From Mantamonas sphyraenae (Eukaryota > CRuMs > Mantamonadidae), in contig JAPMXV010000048.1 of the NCBI GenBank assembly GCA_026936335.1, positions 1-64,000 of the forward strand: a stretch of 64,000 nt of DNA, written 5' to 3'. The notes under the pieces were generated by a model. The model ran no database searches. It saw only the letters and a program-made list of their open reading frames with translations, and was not told the DNA's origin. Of this stretch, positions 44,899 to 56,180 are shown piece by piece (positions within the stretch are counted from its first letter, which is position 1; the number at the start of each line of letters is the position of its first letter). The position numbers and the translations under genes are program-made.

Positions 44899-45816
44899 AT
44901 GTCGCGGCAAGGCTCACACGGCAAGCGCGACCTGGACGATGCAGAAGCAACGCAAGATCAGCCGTCCGCACACGCCCAGGAAAGACAGCCTCTCAAGCGC
45001 TCGCGTGTGCAGGATGAACCCATCTTTCAGTTCATCCTGGATGACCAGATGGAGCACCTGGTGGAGTACCTGAGCAATCCGGGAGTGGATGAGGAAACAC
45101 GGGAGGAGCTCATGAACCACATGTACACCGTGGTACCACGCCCTCCTGCATTCCATTGCACGTTTGCGTCTCGCTCACGACATACTTGGACTATCTCACC
45201 TGAACGAGAGATGGTGTGGAGCCACACAGAGCCGCGTGAACGCGTAAAGTCGTTCGTCAGACGCATCCTCGATTTTGGCGCCATCACGCAAGCCAACCAA
45301 GACGGCGCAGGGCTTCTTCTCCAGGAGATGGCGGCTTTTGCTCGAAGCAACGCACCGCGCCCGTGCACATGGGAAGGTGTATCGGACACACTTTGCGTGG
45401 CAGCCGAAACGTCCAGCCTCGACACGATGGATGTGGAGGTTGTCGTGACGCCAACGGTGGATGAAACGCTGCAAGGATGGCTGGCTGTGTCCCTGTCTAC
45501 CGCGATCACAGTGCATGAAGGGACGTCGGCAATCGATCTGATGCGTGCTCTTCTGCAGGAGGTGGTGTCGGTTGGAATTGTGGTCGCCTCGGATCAACTG
45601 GGTCGTGTGATGGCGACACATCTGGCCAAGATAGAGTTTGTGGACACACAGGTTCTGCAGGAAGTGGTAAACATTGCGCTGACGCACACGGAGGCTGTGC
45701 AGAAGTCAACGGCGTACACGCTGCACATCAACCTGGTGATGAGTCTGTGGGATGAGCTGGTCCAAGAGTGTACACAGAGTGCGCACGAATCCATCTCAGT
45801 GTCCAAGGACCCATGA
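44899..45816 (+). CDS. Unknown 305-aa protein with KRSRV motif, right copy
   Basis: Starts at MSRQGSHGKRDLDD, just 49 bp after the SET gene on the same strand. A basic motif PLKRSRVQDEP at residues ~28-38 resembles the leaders of the other arm proteins. The rest is acidic to neutral and mostly helical in appearance (FILDDQMEHLVEYLSNP, EETREELMNHMYTVV, TAITVHEGTSAIDLMRALLQ), ending in NLVMSLWDELVQECTQSAHE. There is no signal peptide, membrane segment or recognised domain. The frame is identical in both arms. Confidence 0.7.
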   Translation: MSRQGSHGKRDLDDAEATQDQPSAHAQERQPLKRSRVQDEPIFQFILDDQMEHLVEYLSNPGVDEETREELMNHMYTVVPRPPAFHCTFASRSRHTWTISPEREMVWSHTEPRERVKSFVRRILDFGAITQANQDGAGLLLQEMAAFARSNAPRPCTWEGVSDTLCVAAETSSLDTMDVEVVVTPTVDETLQGWLAVSLSTAITVHEGTSAIDLMRALLQEVVSVGIVVASDQLGRVMATHLAKIEFVDTQVLQEVVNIALTHTEAVQKSTAYTLHINLVMSLWDELVQECTQSAHESISVSKDP

Positions 45817-46829
45817 TCGGCAGCATGGCTGACGAAGTTTCTTTCGAAAGGTGTTCCTCGTGGTGTTTGAACACAATTCTACGATTTTATCCAAATGCAC
45901 GAGTCTGCCCACCCATTGATTTGGAGGAAGAAATGGCCACACCCAAACCCCGTTTTCGATGGTGATTCTGCCTTGTATGGGCTGTGCTCACCCTCTCAAT
46001 CCATAGAAAGCACATGCCATGAGAGCACAGTGGGCTGATCGTGTGCGAGGAACGACACACCTGAGAAACGCAACAAGAACTACAGCACAACTCACCGGTT
46101 CCATCGGAGCCATCAAACACCAAACATATGGCGAGATGTCTGCGTTGAAGCCACCCGTAGCGACAGTCACCCTTTGGGGTGACCAATTTCCCGACCTCAA
46201 AAAATGAAGCGCCCACGTCACCAGCAACACTTTGGGACCACATTGCATGGTGTTCCGCAACCGCACCTTCTCCGTTGACATGTACTCGGCCGATGCGTGT
46301 TGTGATGGGAAACTCACCACTCACCTCACTCCGGCCTGTGTTTAGTGTGTCCAGCCCGCTGGCAGAGATTCGAATGCACGCAGCAGCAGAAATTGTGAAG
46401 CCAGCCAGCTCACAGGTTCAATAGTGTGTAGGTGCAGAAACGACGTTGCTGGAAGTGTTTGCACCGATGGATATCCGTCTCGGATGCGTCACCAAGTTGC
46501 AACGCCGCTTGGGAGCATTTGGTGAACAACACCGGGTCAACCTCTCGCTCTGTACTGGCTGACTCTTCGAACCGTCTGCTAGGAGACCAAATGGAGATAT
46601 CAACCACTCCCAGCGTGTTTAACAGTGCAGAACGAGCATACGCCAACCTGGAAAGAGGGTAAAACCAGCTTGACGGGATCGAAAGACCACAGCGCTGTGG
46701 CCACAGCGACGGTCCAACGTGGTTATCGGTGAGAGAATACCAGATCACTGCATACTATGCCATGTATCCACATGCATGTTGATTGGCCTCAGTGCGCCGG
46801 GTTGGGCAATTTTCAAAACACCGCGCACG
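45817..46829 (-). CDS. Mirror of the possible spliced gene of unknown function
   Basis: Right-arm copy of the tentative gene at 20753-21614 (here ~45887-46748, minus strand), with the same splice signals and phases. The rest of the interval is the upstream region of propeller gene 2. The frame just upstream of 46830 is open back to 46719 but has no signal-peptide-like start. Confidence 0.28.
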
Positions 46830-48251
46830 ATGACCAAGGCATCTCTACTCTCTATCGTGTCTCTGGCAGCGACTCTCATCCTACTTGCTGGACCATCCCG
46901 TCAGACAGTGACAAACGCTCAATGGGGCGGACCTGAGGACGACTACGCTCGTTGTGTGAACGAAGCAAGCGACGGAAGCGTGTTCATCTCGGGCTGGACC
47001 AAAAGCAGCCTGGATGGCTACACAAATGCTGGCGACGCCGACTTTTACGTGACACGCATGTTCCGTAACGGGACACGTGTGTGGAGCAGGCAGTGGGGCA
47101 CTGACAGAGAAGATGAGCTCGTCAGTGCAGTGGTAGATTCGCAAGACAACCTGTATGTGTTTGGCCAAACACGAGGCTCCTTGCCTGGCTTCACGCTAAA
47201 AGGCGATCGAGACTTGGTGGTGAGCAAGCTCTCTCCGACGGGCACCATTCTGTGGAACAAGCAGTTCGGAGTCGAAGCAACGGACTACGCAGACGTCGCA
47301 GCGATGGACGCCTCGGGCAACATCTACGTTGCTGGCAGCGTGTTTGGTTCGTTCATGAACATGACAAGTGGCAATCCTAACCTGCAAGACGTGTTGGTGG
47401 TGAAACTGGACCAGAACGGGGAGATCCTGTGGTCCAGGCAGTTCTACAGCACCCCCTACATGGGCAACAGCCAGAGTGAGAGCGTGTGGACGATGGAGAT
47501 CATCAACAACGCAATCTACGTAGGCGGACGCACCAGCGGAGACATCACGAACCAGAACAGAACGTACAGCAACGCCAACCACGGCTTTCTGATGAAGCTT
47601 GACCCGCAAGGCAACCGCGAGTGGGTGTGGCAGAGCAACTACACGACACCTGTACTTCCCAGAGGCATGGTGCTTCTCTCGGATGGTCTGTTGTACACGA
47701 TTGGCAACCAGGGCAGTCCCGTGTCCAAACCCTTGTTGATGCGCCACCACACGAATGGCACGTTTGTGTCATCCACTCAAGTGAACGGGGTCATCCAAGC
47801 AGACACTAACCTGGTTGCCCACCATGGCAAGCTGTACTATGCAGGAACCATCCCAGACAACAACCTTCCCTTCAAACGCGCGCTGATCGAGATGGATCCC
47901 AACGGGACCGTGATCTTGGCATCCCGATGGGACACTACACCGACTCCTTACAACACTCGATTCCTGTCCGACGGGGCGCTGATGGTGACAGGCAAGGTGG
48001 ATCAGTTCATTGCAGTTGGATTCCAGAGCGCTGGCAAAAGCGACATGTTTACGACTGAGTATGCGCCCAGTCCCAGTCCGTCCGCATCTCCGACTCCTGG
48101 TGCATCTGCCACACCGACCCCGACGCCCACAGCCACAACCTCTCCCAGTGCGAGCGCTTCGTCCCAGAATGCGAGTGGCCCAACGGCCGGTGCGCTGCTC
48201 GTCATGCTGATGGCCTCTGCGGCGCTTGCCCACATGCAAGGCACGTGGTAA
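46830..48251 (+). CDS. Secreted/surface SBBP-type beta-propeller protein 2 (473 aa)
   Basis: The signal peptide MTKASLLSIVSLAATLILL begins at 46830, which is why this Met is chosen over one at 46719. Mature residues ~30-400 contain repeated blades of the SBBP type, e.g. GDADFYVTRMFRNGTRVW, DRDLVVSKLSPTGTILWNKQ and DYADVAAMDASGNIYVAGS. These match the family pattern (DxFVxKxxxxGxxxWxxxxG...D...VAxDxxGNxYVxG). A Ser/Thr/Pro/Ala stalk (SPSPSASPTPGASATPTPTP) and a hydrophobic tail (AGALLVMLMASAALAHM) follow, consistent with GPI anchoring or a single membrane anchor. Several N-glycosylation sequons are present. Such propellers usually bind ligands or matrix; no enzymatic motif is seen. Confidence 0.85.
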   Translation: MTKASLLSIVSLAATLILLAGPSRQTVTNAQWGGPEDDYARCVNEASDGSVFISGWTKSSLDGYTNAGDADFYVTRMFRNGTRVWSRQWGTDREDELVSAVVDSQDNLYVFGQTRGSLPGFTLKGDRDLVVSKLSPTGTILWNKQFGVEATDYADVAAMDASGNIYVAGSVFGSFMNMTSGNPNLQDVLVVKLDQNGEILWSRQFYSTPYMGNSQSESVWTMEIINNAIYVGGRTSGDITNQNRTYSNANHGFLMKLDPQGNREWVWQSNYTTPVLPRGMVLLSDGLLYTIGNQGSPVSKPLLMRHHTNGTFVSSTQVNGVIQADTNLVAHHGKLYYAGTIPDNNLPFKRALIEMDPNGTVILASRWDTTPTPYNTRFLSDGALMVTGKVDQFIAVGFQSAGKSDMFTTEYAPSPSPSASPTPGASATPTPTPTATTSPSASASSQNASGPTAGALLVMLMASAALAHMQGTW

Positions 48252-49536
48252 AGACACGTAAAATCGTTGCTTACCCTGTCCACTTTGATCCCTCGTCCTC
48301 TGAGATATCCAGTCGGTATACGCAAAACGAGAAAACGAGAGTATCCCAAGAAGGATGGGTTTGTACAAAATCGCGCAATATCGTACAATATCCACCTCCA
48401 AGCTGTGCGCAGAATGTGTGACCTGGAGTAACACCAGGAGTGACTGGAGTGATAGAATGATTGTGAGCACAGTGCAGCCGTTGTCTGCGACTCTCAAAGT
48501 GCTGTCTGGGCTCCTTGGAGGGGTTGTTTCGGCAAGTGATTCGTCATCGTGTGTCGGCTGTGCCCTTGCTTTGGATACCCTCTCCAGATGGATCTCACTT
48601 TGCTGTGGGTGCAACGACAGTTGTAGCTTCTGCATTGCACGGTTTTCGGTGGGCAGAGCAAAGCGACATCCTCACACCATCCCAGCCTGGTCAGATTCCC
48701 TTTTGCACAACGGCAATCAAACGTGCCCACCGAGCCTGTCCCTCAAATGGTCACGGTCCATACCACCGTCTGTATGAAGCAACCCATGGGTTTGGGAGAT
48801 CCCAAGGATCGTTCTTTGGATGGGTGAGCCTCCTGCACCAGAAGAGCCGACTGGGCGAAGTTGGTCCTCACGCACCAACCTCCGGCGCCTGTGGAGCCAA
48901 TGCTGTCCATACCATTTCTTGAAGTAGACCGCACAGCTGAGGTGGTGGCGAAACGAGAAACCTGAGATGAGCAAACGCGACCCGGACTGCGCATGGCTCG
49001 ATTGGACCACGTCTACCGTGAATCGATCGGTCGACTCCAACTCTGCTCCCAATGCTAACAACTGTGCGCTCCAATAGAGTTCACACCAGGCATGGAAGAG
49101 CAGCCAAGGAGTCGGCCACAGCGGATCTTGCCTGATGCACCCTGCACATCCAGATCGCACTGGTCGGAGATTGACCCTACCTTGCCAAGCTCCACCGTAG
49201 GCCATCAGAGACACCTGTGACACCTGAAAGCTGCTTGTAGGTGTTCGATCCAACCTCTAACCGATCTTCGGGTCAGAAACGCCGCGCAACAGGCTTCCAA
49301 CGCGACCTGGGAGGGCAAAACCCGCGCAAGCCCTGACACCAAGCCGCTTCTCCTGCGACTGCGTGACAAGCCGGACACAGGGCCACAGACGGATGTCCAA
49401 CACAACCATGCAGAGCATGCACCTACGGACGGAACAAAGAGGCGATTGCCACCCTGTCAGAGGGGTAGAAAGCGACGTGAACGACTCGTGCGCAACTCGC
49501 AGCAATTTCAAGCACGAAAAAACCACCCCGTCCGCG
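48252..49536 (-). other. Inter-propeller region, mirror of 17962-19246
   Basis: Right copy of the 1.3-kb interval between the two propeller genes. It carries the same tentative spliced gene, here on the minus strand. Plus-strand frames at 48355-48922 are also open but show no repeat or motif. Confidence 0.25.
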
Positions 49537-50904
49537 ATGCCGCGTTTCTTCCTTCTCATCTTGACCATTACGCTTCTGTGTGCGACACCCACACTGGCTG
49601 TACAGACGTACACCTTTCCCGGGTGCAACGACCACTTTTCTGGGCTTGCTTCGTCTCCGGTGACACGCTCGGGCGTGCGTTGGGACGCCAGTGCGCAGGC
49701 GCTGTATGTTGTAGACACAGCATACACCACGCTTGCCAACCAGCTTTCATACTCGGGACCAGGAGTTGCGCGCGGCTTCCTGGCCAAGATGGCCCTGAAC
49801 GGCACGACGGAGTGGAGCGTTCGCTTCCGGTCATTCGGGTCAGACGTGGTGCTGCAGGACGGCTCTGTGTTTGTGCTTGGTCGCATCTCCACCAACCCAT
49901 CCCTGACGAGCGGGCAGACAGAACTCAGTCGCGTCATGCCCAACGGCACGGTGGTGTGGAAGATGGCGGATTCGGACATGAGCCAGAGTGGGCTGCGCAT
50001 GGCTTCGTGGGGAGCGTCAGACCTGGTTCTGGTTGGACACATCGCCAACACAACAGCCAACACGGTAACGATGTATGTGCAACGGCGTGCGTCGAACGGC
50101 ACGGTAAAGTGGACCACGGTGTTTGGAAGTGGCGACAGCAAAGACCAAGTGCGCGAGGTGGGCGTCGATGCGAGCTCTGGAGACATCTTTGCAGCGGGCG
50201 GTGCATCCACCAACATACCAGGGTACCCGAAACCGTCTGGATTTGCGACGCGGATGTTTGTGGCACGAGTGTCGTCTGCAGGTGTGCTCCAGAGCGTGGC
50301 CTACCCTTCGTCTTCGCCCACAGGAGGGGCAACGATGGTAGACTACGACGCCCAGAGCATCGCTGTAGACAGTGCGTCTAGCAAGCTGTACACTGTCGCC
50401 TACAAGGCCGAGAACTCTGGGTGGCGCGCCACGCTGTACCAAACAGATTTTGCTGGAACACTGAACTGGCATCGTACCAATGCGTCGATCGACAACCAGT
50501 TCCCCCGACCTGCAATGGTCGATGTAGATTCCACGGGAGTGTACTACGCAACCTGGTATCTGCAGGGCACGACAACCACGCCCATCTCGGCCGTGCTGCG
50601 GTACGACGCGACCGGCTCGTTCCAGTGGTGGAAAACCTGGGCTCCAGACCACTACGTGTCTGGCATGACACTTGCAGGTGACTCCATCGTGGTGTTTGGC
50701 TTTACCATGGATGCGAGCACGTCGACCCGGTACTGCTCGCTCTCGGTGGTTGGCAAGAGTGAGCCGTCGTCGCCCACACCGGACAGCTCGACCCCAACCC
50801 CAACTCCAACGGCAGCACCCACTTCCAGCGACGCAACTCACAACCATGTTCATTTGATCCTGCTCCTCCTCACTTGGCTCTGTCTCCTTCATTTGCTGCA
50901 GTGA
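49537..50904 (+). CDS. Secreted/surface SBBP-type beta-propeller protein 1 (455 aa)
   Basis: The signal peptide MPRFFLLILTITLLCATPTL starts at 49537; the open frame extends to 49363 with low-complexity residues only. The body contains propeller-like blades (GFLAKMALNGTTEWSVRFRS, REVGVDASSGDIFAAGGAS, SAVLRYDATGSFQWWKTW) more diverged than those of propeller 2. It ends in a Pro/Thr/Ser stalk (SSPTPDSSTPTPTPTAAP) and a hydrophobic tail (VHLILLLLTWLCLLHLL), as expected of a GPI- or membrane-anchored surface protein. It is likely a paralogue of propeller 2, about 1.3 kb away on the same strand. It converges with the UL9-like helicase gene; the stops are ~145 bp apart. Confidence 0.82.
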   Translation: MPRFFLLILTITLLCATPTLAVQTYTFPGCNDHFSGLASSPVTRSGVRWDASAQALYVVDTAYTTLANQLSYSGPGVARGFLAKMALNGTTEWSVRFRSFGSDVVLQDGSVFVLGRISTNPSLTSGQTELSRVMPNGTVVWKMADSDMSQSGLRMASWGASDLVLVGHIANTTANTVTMYVQRRASNGTVKWTTVFGSGDSKDQVREVGVDASSGDIFAAGGASTNIPGYPKPSGFATRMFVARVSSAGVLQSVAYPSSSPTGGATMVDYDAQSIAVDSASSKLYTVAYKAENSGWRATLYQTDFAGTLNWHRTNASIDNQFPRPAMVDVDSTGVYYATWYLQGTTTTPISAVLRYDATGSFQWWKTWAPDHYVSGMTLAGDSIVVFGFTMDASTSTRYCSLSVVGKSEPSSPTPDSSTPTPTPTAAPTSSDATHNHVHLILLLLTWLCLLHLLQ

Positions 50905-51048
50905 GATGTGGGACAGCGACTGCACACCTGACGGTATCCAACAAAAAGCAAGCGGTTGCGAAAGATTCTTTATGTTTTGTTATTGTGGTTGCTGCTGCTC
51001 CTTGACTACGGTGCGGGTTCGTCGAGCGCTCCAATCAAGGCGCTGGGC

Positions 51049-51600
51049 TCATGTCTCTATCATTTCAAAGCCTGTCAAGTTGCTCGAACTCATGTGCTGC
51101 TGCCTATCCAGTTGTGCCTGCTGCTTCTCACTCCACACTTGTGTTTCATCGTCGGCGGTTGGATTTTCCAGGTAGATATCGTTTGACCTGTGCGCACCGC
51201 GGCGAAACTTCTTGGCAAGGTCCAGCTCGTGGAAGCTACACGGACATTGACCTTGGGCGCTCGCCTCTCCCCGGCCAGAGGAATACTGACTATTGTCCTG
51301 CTGCGTGCATTTCCAGTGGCGCCGCAGATTCTTGGCCGCTTGGGCCCAGCCGAACAGTTGCTTACCTGCCAGTATGTACGTGGCGTATTTTGGCTGTGCA
51401 CCGTCACCATCTTTCTTCGATCTCTTCATGATGGGCACACCAGCTTTCGATAGAAGTGTTTTCACAGCAGACAGTGTGAATTCTTTGTCCACCTTCTTGG
51501 TGGCCAGCAAGCAGCCATCTGAGGCCGAGTCAACATGTGTGTTGACAACGTCACGGATCTCGGCCAGGGTTTCTGCCGAGACCACTTGCCTGTCCGTCGA

Positions 51601-51632
<32 letters not shown>

Positions 51633-52384
51633 GATCGTCGTCGTTCGTGTTCGGTGTGTTGTACGCACATAACACAATGTCTTCCGGCGCCTTCTCCAGT
51701 TGCCGGAGCTCGTCGGTTGTTGGTATTCCCAGAAAACCCAGAATGCGGTCCAGAACTTCCTTGTCGTCGCTATAGTGCGGTGGTGACGTGTTTGTGCGCG
51801 ACGTGAGCGCATTTGTGTGCTTCGAGGTCTCCCTGACAGTTCTCCTGCTCAGTTTCTCTGCAGATTGAAGCGTTTTCTGTGAGCATGTCAGAAGGGCAAG
51901 GTTCTGAAGGCGTTTGCAACGGTTGTCTTGGATTGAATACCAGCCACTGGATGATAAGTGCTCCTTGGGAGAGTCCAACAAAGCCACGAACTCACGGTAG
52001 GGGATCGCTTCCCAGATACCCAGTTGTTCTGCAGGTGACATCCCGCAGTACAAGTCCACCATGTCCGGTTGCGGTCCGCTGTACTCATCATCCCCTTCTT
52101 CGGCTGTTTTCATGTTCTTTTGCAATTCTTCCTTGTACTTCTCCTCTGACTTGTCGTTGGTACGATACTCCTCCACCTTTTGCGCGACCTGGCGCAGGAG
52201 CTTCTCGTTGACCTTCTCCAACCGCTGGACCCCGCGGCGCCTTTTCTCGTACCACCGTACATTGTTTTCCGCTTTTGAAGTGGGCGGTGTATATCGTTGG
52301 CACCGAAGCTTGACGGTGGATACGTACAAGCGCCACAGATCTGATGTTGTGTCGAGCTTGTGTCCCGAGCTGCTACTGCTACTG

Positions 52385-52420
<36 letters not shown>

Positions 52421-55400
52421 AGGTCATTGAACTCCTCACTGCTGTCTGGCTCCCCCTGATCCTTCTCAACCCGCTGGTGTTTTGCGACGGGGTTCTCGTT
52501 GTCATCAAACTCACCCCCTCGGGCGTCTTCATCGCTTCGATCACGCTTGGAAGGTCGATCTGTGGCGTTCAACTCGTCCTGCGAGTTTGACGGCCCGTAC
52601 GGCACGTTGACGTCGTACACTGGTAGCTGGGGTAGGGTGACTTCACCGTCCACAGTCCAGACATGGACGTTGCTTTCGTATGGTTCCAGGACGATGCGAG
52701 CATGACCATCAACATCTGTGTCCCTCAGGGGGATTGGGGCGTCGAAATAGTACACGTTCTGCCCGTTGTGCGCTAGGCCTCGCTCAAGTTGCTGAGCATC
52801 AAACGAAGAGCTTTCTGCTGCGCTCCATTTCGCCAGCAACTCTACCATGAATGCTACATCGCACGGGTCTGAGGATCCCATGTGCATGTCCCGCTGGGCG
52901 TTATGGGGACTTCCAAACAGTCTCTTGTTGCTCAACCTATCCTTGGCATGCTGACGCTTGGCGTACTGGTCAAAGTCCTTTTTGTGCTTGAAAAGAAGCT
53001 CCAGATTCGCGACGTAATCTTTGTGCCGTCCGACGGAGACCAAGTTCATCTGCGAGCGCAAGAACGCCTCGTTCACATCGTTCGGGACGTTTCGCACACG
53101 GTTTACCATCTGCACAACCATCATGGGTGATGTTAAGTCGGGTTTCCGCAGAAAAGAGAATGAATCGAACGCCGTGGGCTCGACGCTCACTCCTTCAACG
53201 ATTTTGCTCGTCACAAACGTCGCGTCGTGATCTGCGCAACCTTTTGCCGATTGGCTCCTGGCCATATTGCGGAAAAGCCCTTGCTTTCTCTCGCTTTGTG
53301 CCTTGTGAAAATCGGTCAGCGGAATCCGCTTGAATGTACTCTTGCTCATGGCGTTCAGGTTGCGGACGCTCCGGTCCTGTTCCGTTTTGTCCACTCCCTT
53401 GCCCTTTACCAAGTACACGGTGGGTTTGCGGTCTGTCACAGCGGCTTGGTTTTCGGTGTAGAGCTCGCAGCAGCGTTCAAGGTCATCCACTGCAGAGAAG
53501 ATGCGGTAGTCGCGGAGAAACTCCAGGTCAGCCTGTGGACGGTGCTGCCATTCGGCGATCATGCGCTGCAGAAACGTCTCCTGTGAGCGGTGGATGACCA
53601 CGTCCATGCCACGTGGCTTTTCTCGTCCGACTACGATGACACGGAAACGCAGATTGCGGTTGGGAACCAGCCTGCGGATGGTGGAAACCCAAAACGACAC
53701 CGTCTCCGGCGTCAACTCCGCCGAGGCAAAGTACAGCATCTTGGCTGTGATGAATGTGCGCAAAATACAGCCGAGGGTCGCATTAACCGGTGCGTTGTGT
53801 GCCAACGTTTGTTCCAGGAGCTTGCTCGGTAGCCGCGCGATCTCGTCGAGATTGACAAACTCAGGCTCCATGTTTTCGTGGTACACATGGCGCAGCATGC
53901 TCTCCATTGTTGAGACGACGTGTTGCACATCTTCCTTTCTGCGCTTGCCGTTGCGGATGTCATCGTACGAGACGACGCCCGGGAGGTTGTCCATCAGGCT
54001 TGGCAGCAAGGCAGTCCGGTAGATGATGCTCAGCGAGGACTGCAAAAAGGCCGATTCTTTGTCGTCTCCATCTGTGGCATGCATAAGGTAATCGGAGTGC
54101 AGACGGGCGAGGAGAAGCGACTTACCCAGAGCCGTTGGTGCGCACACAAAATAAACAAGCATCGGCAAATTGCCTTCTGCATCCTCAATCTCGATATCGT
54201 CCTGCCCTTCGTAGTCACGGCGCAGATGATCCATGTCTTGCGAGATTTTGGCCCACACCTCCTTGTCGTCTGCGCGACCGGCATGGACAAACACATCCTG
54301 CTGATGGATCTTCTCCTTGAGACCATCCAGCCAATCCTTCTCAGCCCTTTCTTTCTCCAAGTCCGACGCCATCGTTCGGGCGGGCTGTGATTGTATGTTG
54401 TACAGGATGGCGCTCATGAGCACAAGCAGCGTGTCCAGGTCCAAGTTGCACAGATCGGGCGACTTTGGTACCTGGGACACCTTGTGCCGAGGATTCCCTC
54501 CACACACAGCCCAGTTTTCGTCTTTCCGTACATACACGTACACCTTTGGCAAACGAGAGAGGGTGACGCGGATTTGTGTCCGCTCCTCTTGGTCGGTGAT
54601 GATTAGCCGCACCGCACCGTTGCCAAACGCCGAGCGGCGCACCTGTACATCTGCTTCCTCCCAGGTCTTGTCAAAAGCTCCGCTTTCGTCTGTGTTCATC
54701 GTGTCTGTGGCTGTCTGAGTGTTGCAAGAGTCGCTCGGAAGGCGAGTTGGTATCAGACGCGCAGTCTCCTCCAAGATCCTCCCCAAATAGCGCAAACCTT
54801 CGTGTTGAGCATGCTGGGTGAGAAACGTGGACACGTACTTGTCCAGGGACATTGTGCTCTGCTCGTCGGACGTGTCGAGCCTGTGCAGCAGCCAGTTTGC
54901 CAGCACAGGAGGACACGTTTGTTCAGCTTGCATGGTGTACGGCCACAGAGCACTGGTGGAACTGTACGCTGTCAGTAGCTTGCTGTAATCCTCGCTCATC
55001 ACCAATTTCCGCACCGACTTGTTCCAAGCCTTTTGCTGCACTGTCCCCTTGAATCTCTGAAGGACAGTCACAGGGTGGTCGCTGTTCAAGCCACACATGG
55101 AAGGTGAGTGTCGTTCGGGAAGAAGCATTTCAGAGCACACCATGACGCCACCTAGCTTCTTCTCAATTTCCTTCAGGATCCCCAGCGTGCGCTCTGCGGT
55201 GTCCCGATCCACACGCAAATCCACAACCAGCTGGACGCACACAGATGGATCGTCTTTGTCAGCAGAGCGACGGACCATGATGGTGTACATAACGCTCATG
55301 AACTCGATGTCCTCGTCCTCGTATTCGCCGACCAGCTTTTGGAGAAACTCGAGCACCACTTTCTTGGTATGCGTCACGTAAACGCCGTCGTTCTCTTCAT

Positions 55401-56085
55401 CGCCATCATACCGGAAGTGAACTACCAGTTTGTGATCCATGTCTTGGGCATACGTGGCCTCAGCCAGAGGCACGACGTTCTCCGCTGCATGCTCCTGGTA
55501 CCATCGCAGCATTTTCTCACAGTACCCGGGGTACTCCATGTTGCCAATACCCATGCGCGCCGTCTCTTCGCCGATTTGTACGTACACGGGGCCACCTCTT
55601 TTCCTGTACCTGCGTTCGAACATACCAAAGCCCGTGCCGAGTTTACCCTTGCCTTTTCTTTGCGCTGTGCTCGACGGCTCTTCAGCGTCTTCCCCAATCC
55701 CAACTTTGACTGTAGTGTTGTCTACATCGACTACAATCTCATTCACAGCCTCGTTGCTACCCCTCACAGGCTCGTTGCTACCCCTCACAGGCTCCACTTG
55801 TGTGGCCGGATGGTTGTGCACAGCGAGGGTGCTCTCGGCCGACGGCAGTCCAGTGTCAGTTTCCAGCTCCATGCCATCGACTGTAGCCTCATTCTTGGCT
55901 TCAGACCGGCTGTCAGACCCCTGCATATCCCCACTGAGCGAAATCTTGATTGGTTGGGGGTGACGGCGCATCACGAACAGGAAAACATACTCGCCTATCG
56001 AGTGCTCCAACCGATGCCGCTGGTGTCCGGACCTGGTCCTGCACGCTGCTTCATCAACCAGGAGGTACCAACTCATCACACACAC
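51049..56085 (-). CDS. UL9-like (Herpes_ori_bp-type) SF2 helicase protein, 1,640-1,678 aa
   Basis: One uninterrupted frame. Numbering from 56085: Walker A CAPTALGKSLLLARL at ~650; DE-box FVNLDEIARLP at ~743; YFASAELTPETVSFW at ~790 (position of the motif III-like DAxLTxxT of the family); TSKIVEGVSVEP at ~970 and VVQMVNRVRNVPNDV at ~990, corresponding to motifs V and VI. This order is that of herpesvirus-origin-binding-protein-type helicases, a superfamily 2 group that also occurs in large DNA viruses and protists. The ~500-residue N-terminal region has an acidic-aromatic character (LVVHFRYDGDEEND, CVQLVVDLRVDRDTAERTL). A primase-like fold is conceivable but not shown. A Ser run (~1220), KHQRVEKD (~1203) and an Asp run (~1490) mark disordered linkers. 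The likely start is 55971 or 55926, because the longer frame includes a palindromic element. Confidence 0.85.
56010..56059. promoter_or_regulatory. Palindromic element, site 6 (right copy)
   Basis: Mirror of 11441-11490, with TGTCCGGACCTGGTCCTGC at its centre. It lies just upstream of the likely UL9-like helicase start codon. Confidence 0.5.
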
Positions 56086-56180
56086 ACATACGCCAGCTAG
56101 GCTGACTTTTGCGAGCTGGTGCCCGTACTGTTTAGCATCACTGTGTCAAGAACAAGGAAATTATAAAGCCCACCTTCTTT

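Noticed and set aside
51049-56085. Calling the N-terminal half of the UL9-like protein an archaeo-eukaryotic primase
   Set aside because: The segments HFRYDGDEE and VVDLRVDRD are only suggestive. The full set of primase motifs could not be identified by eye.
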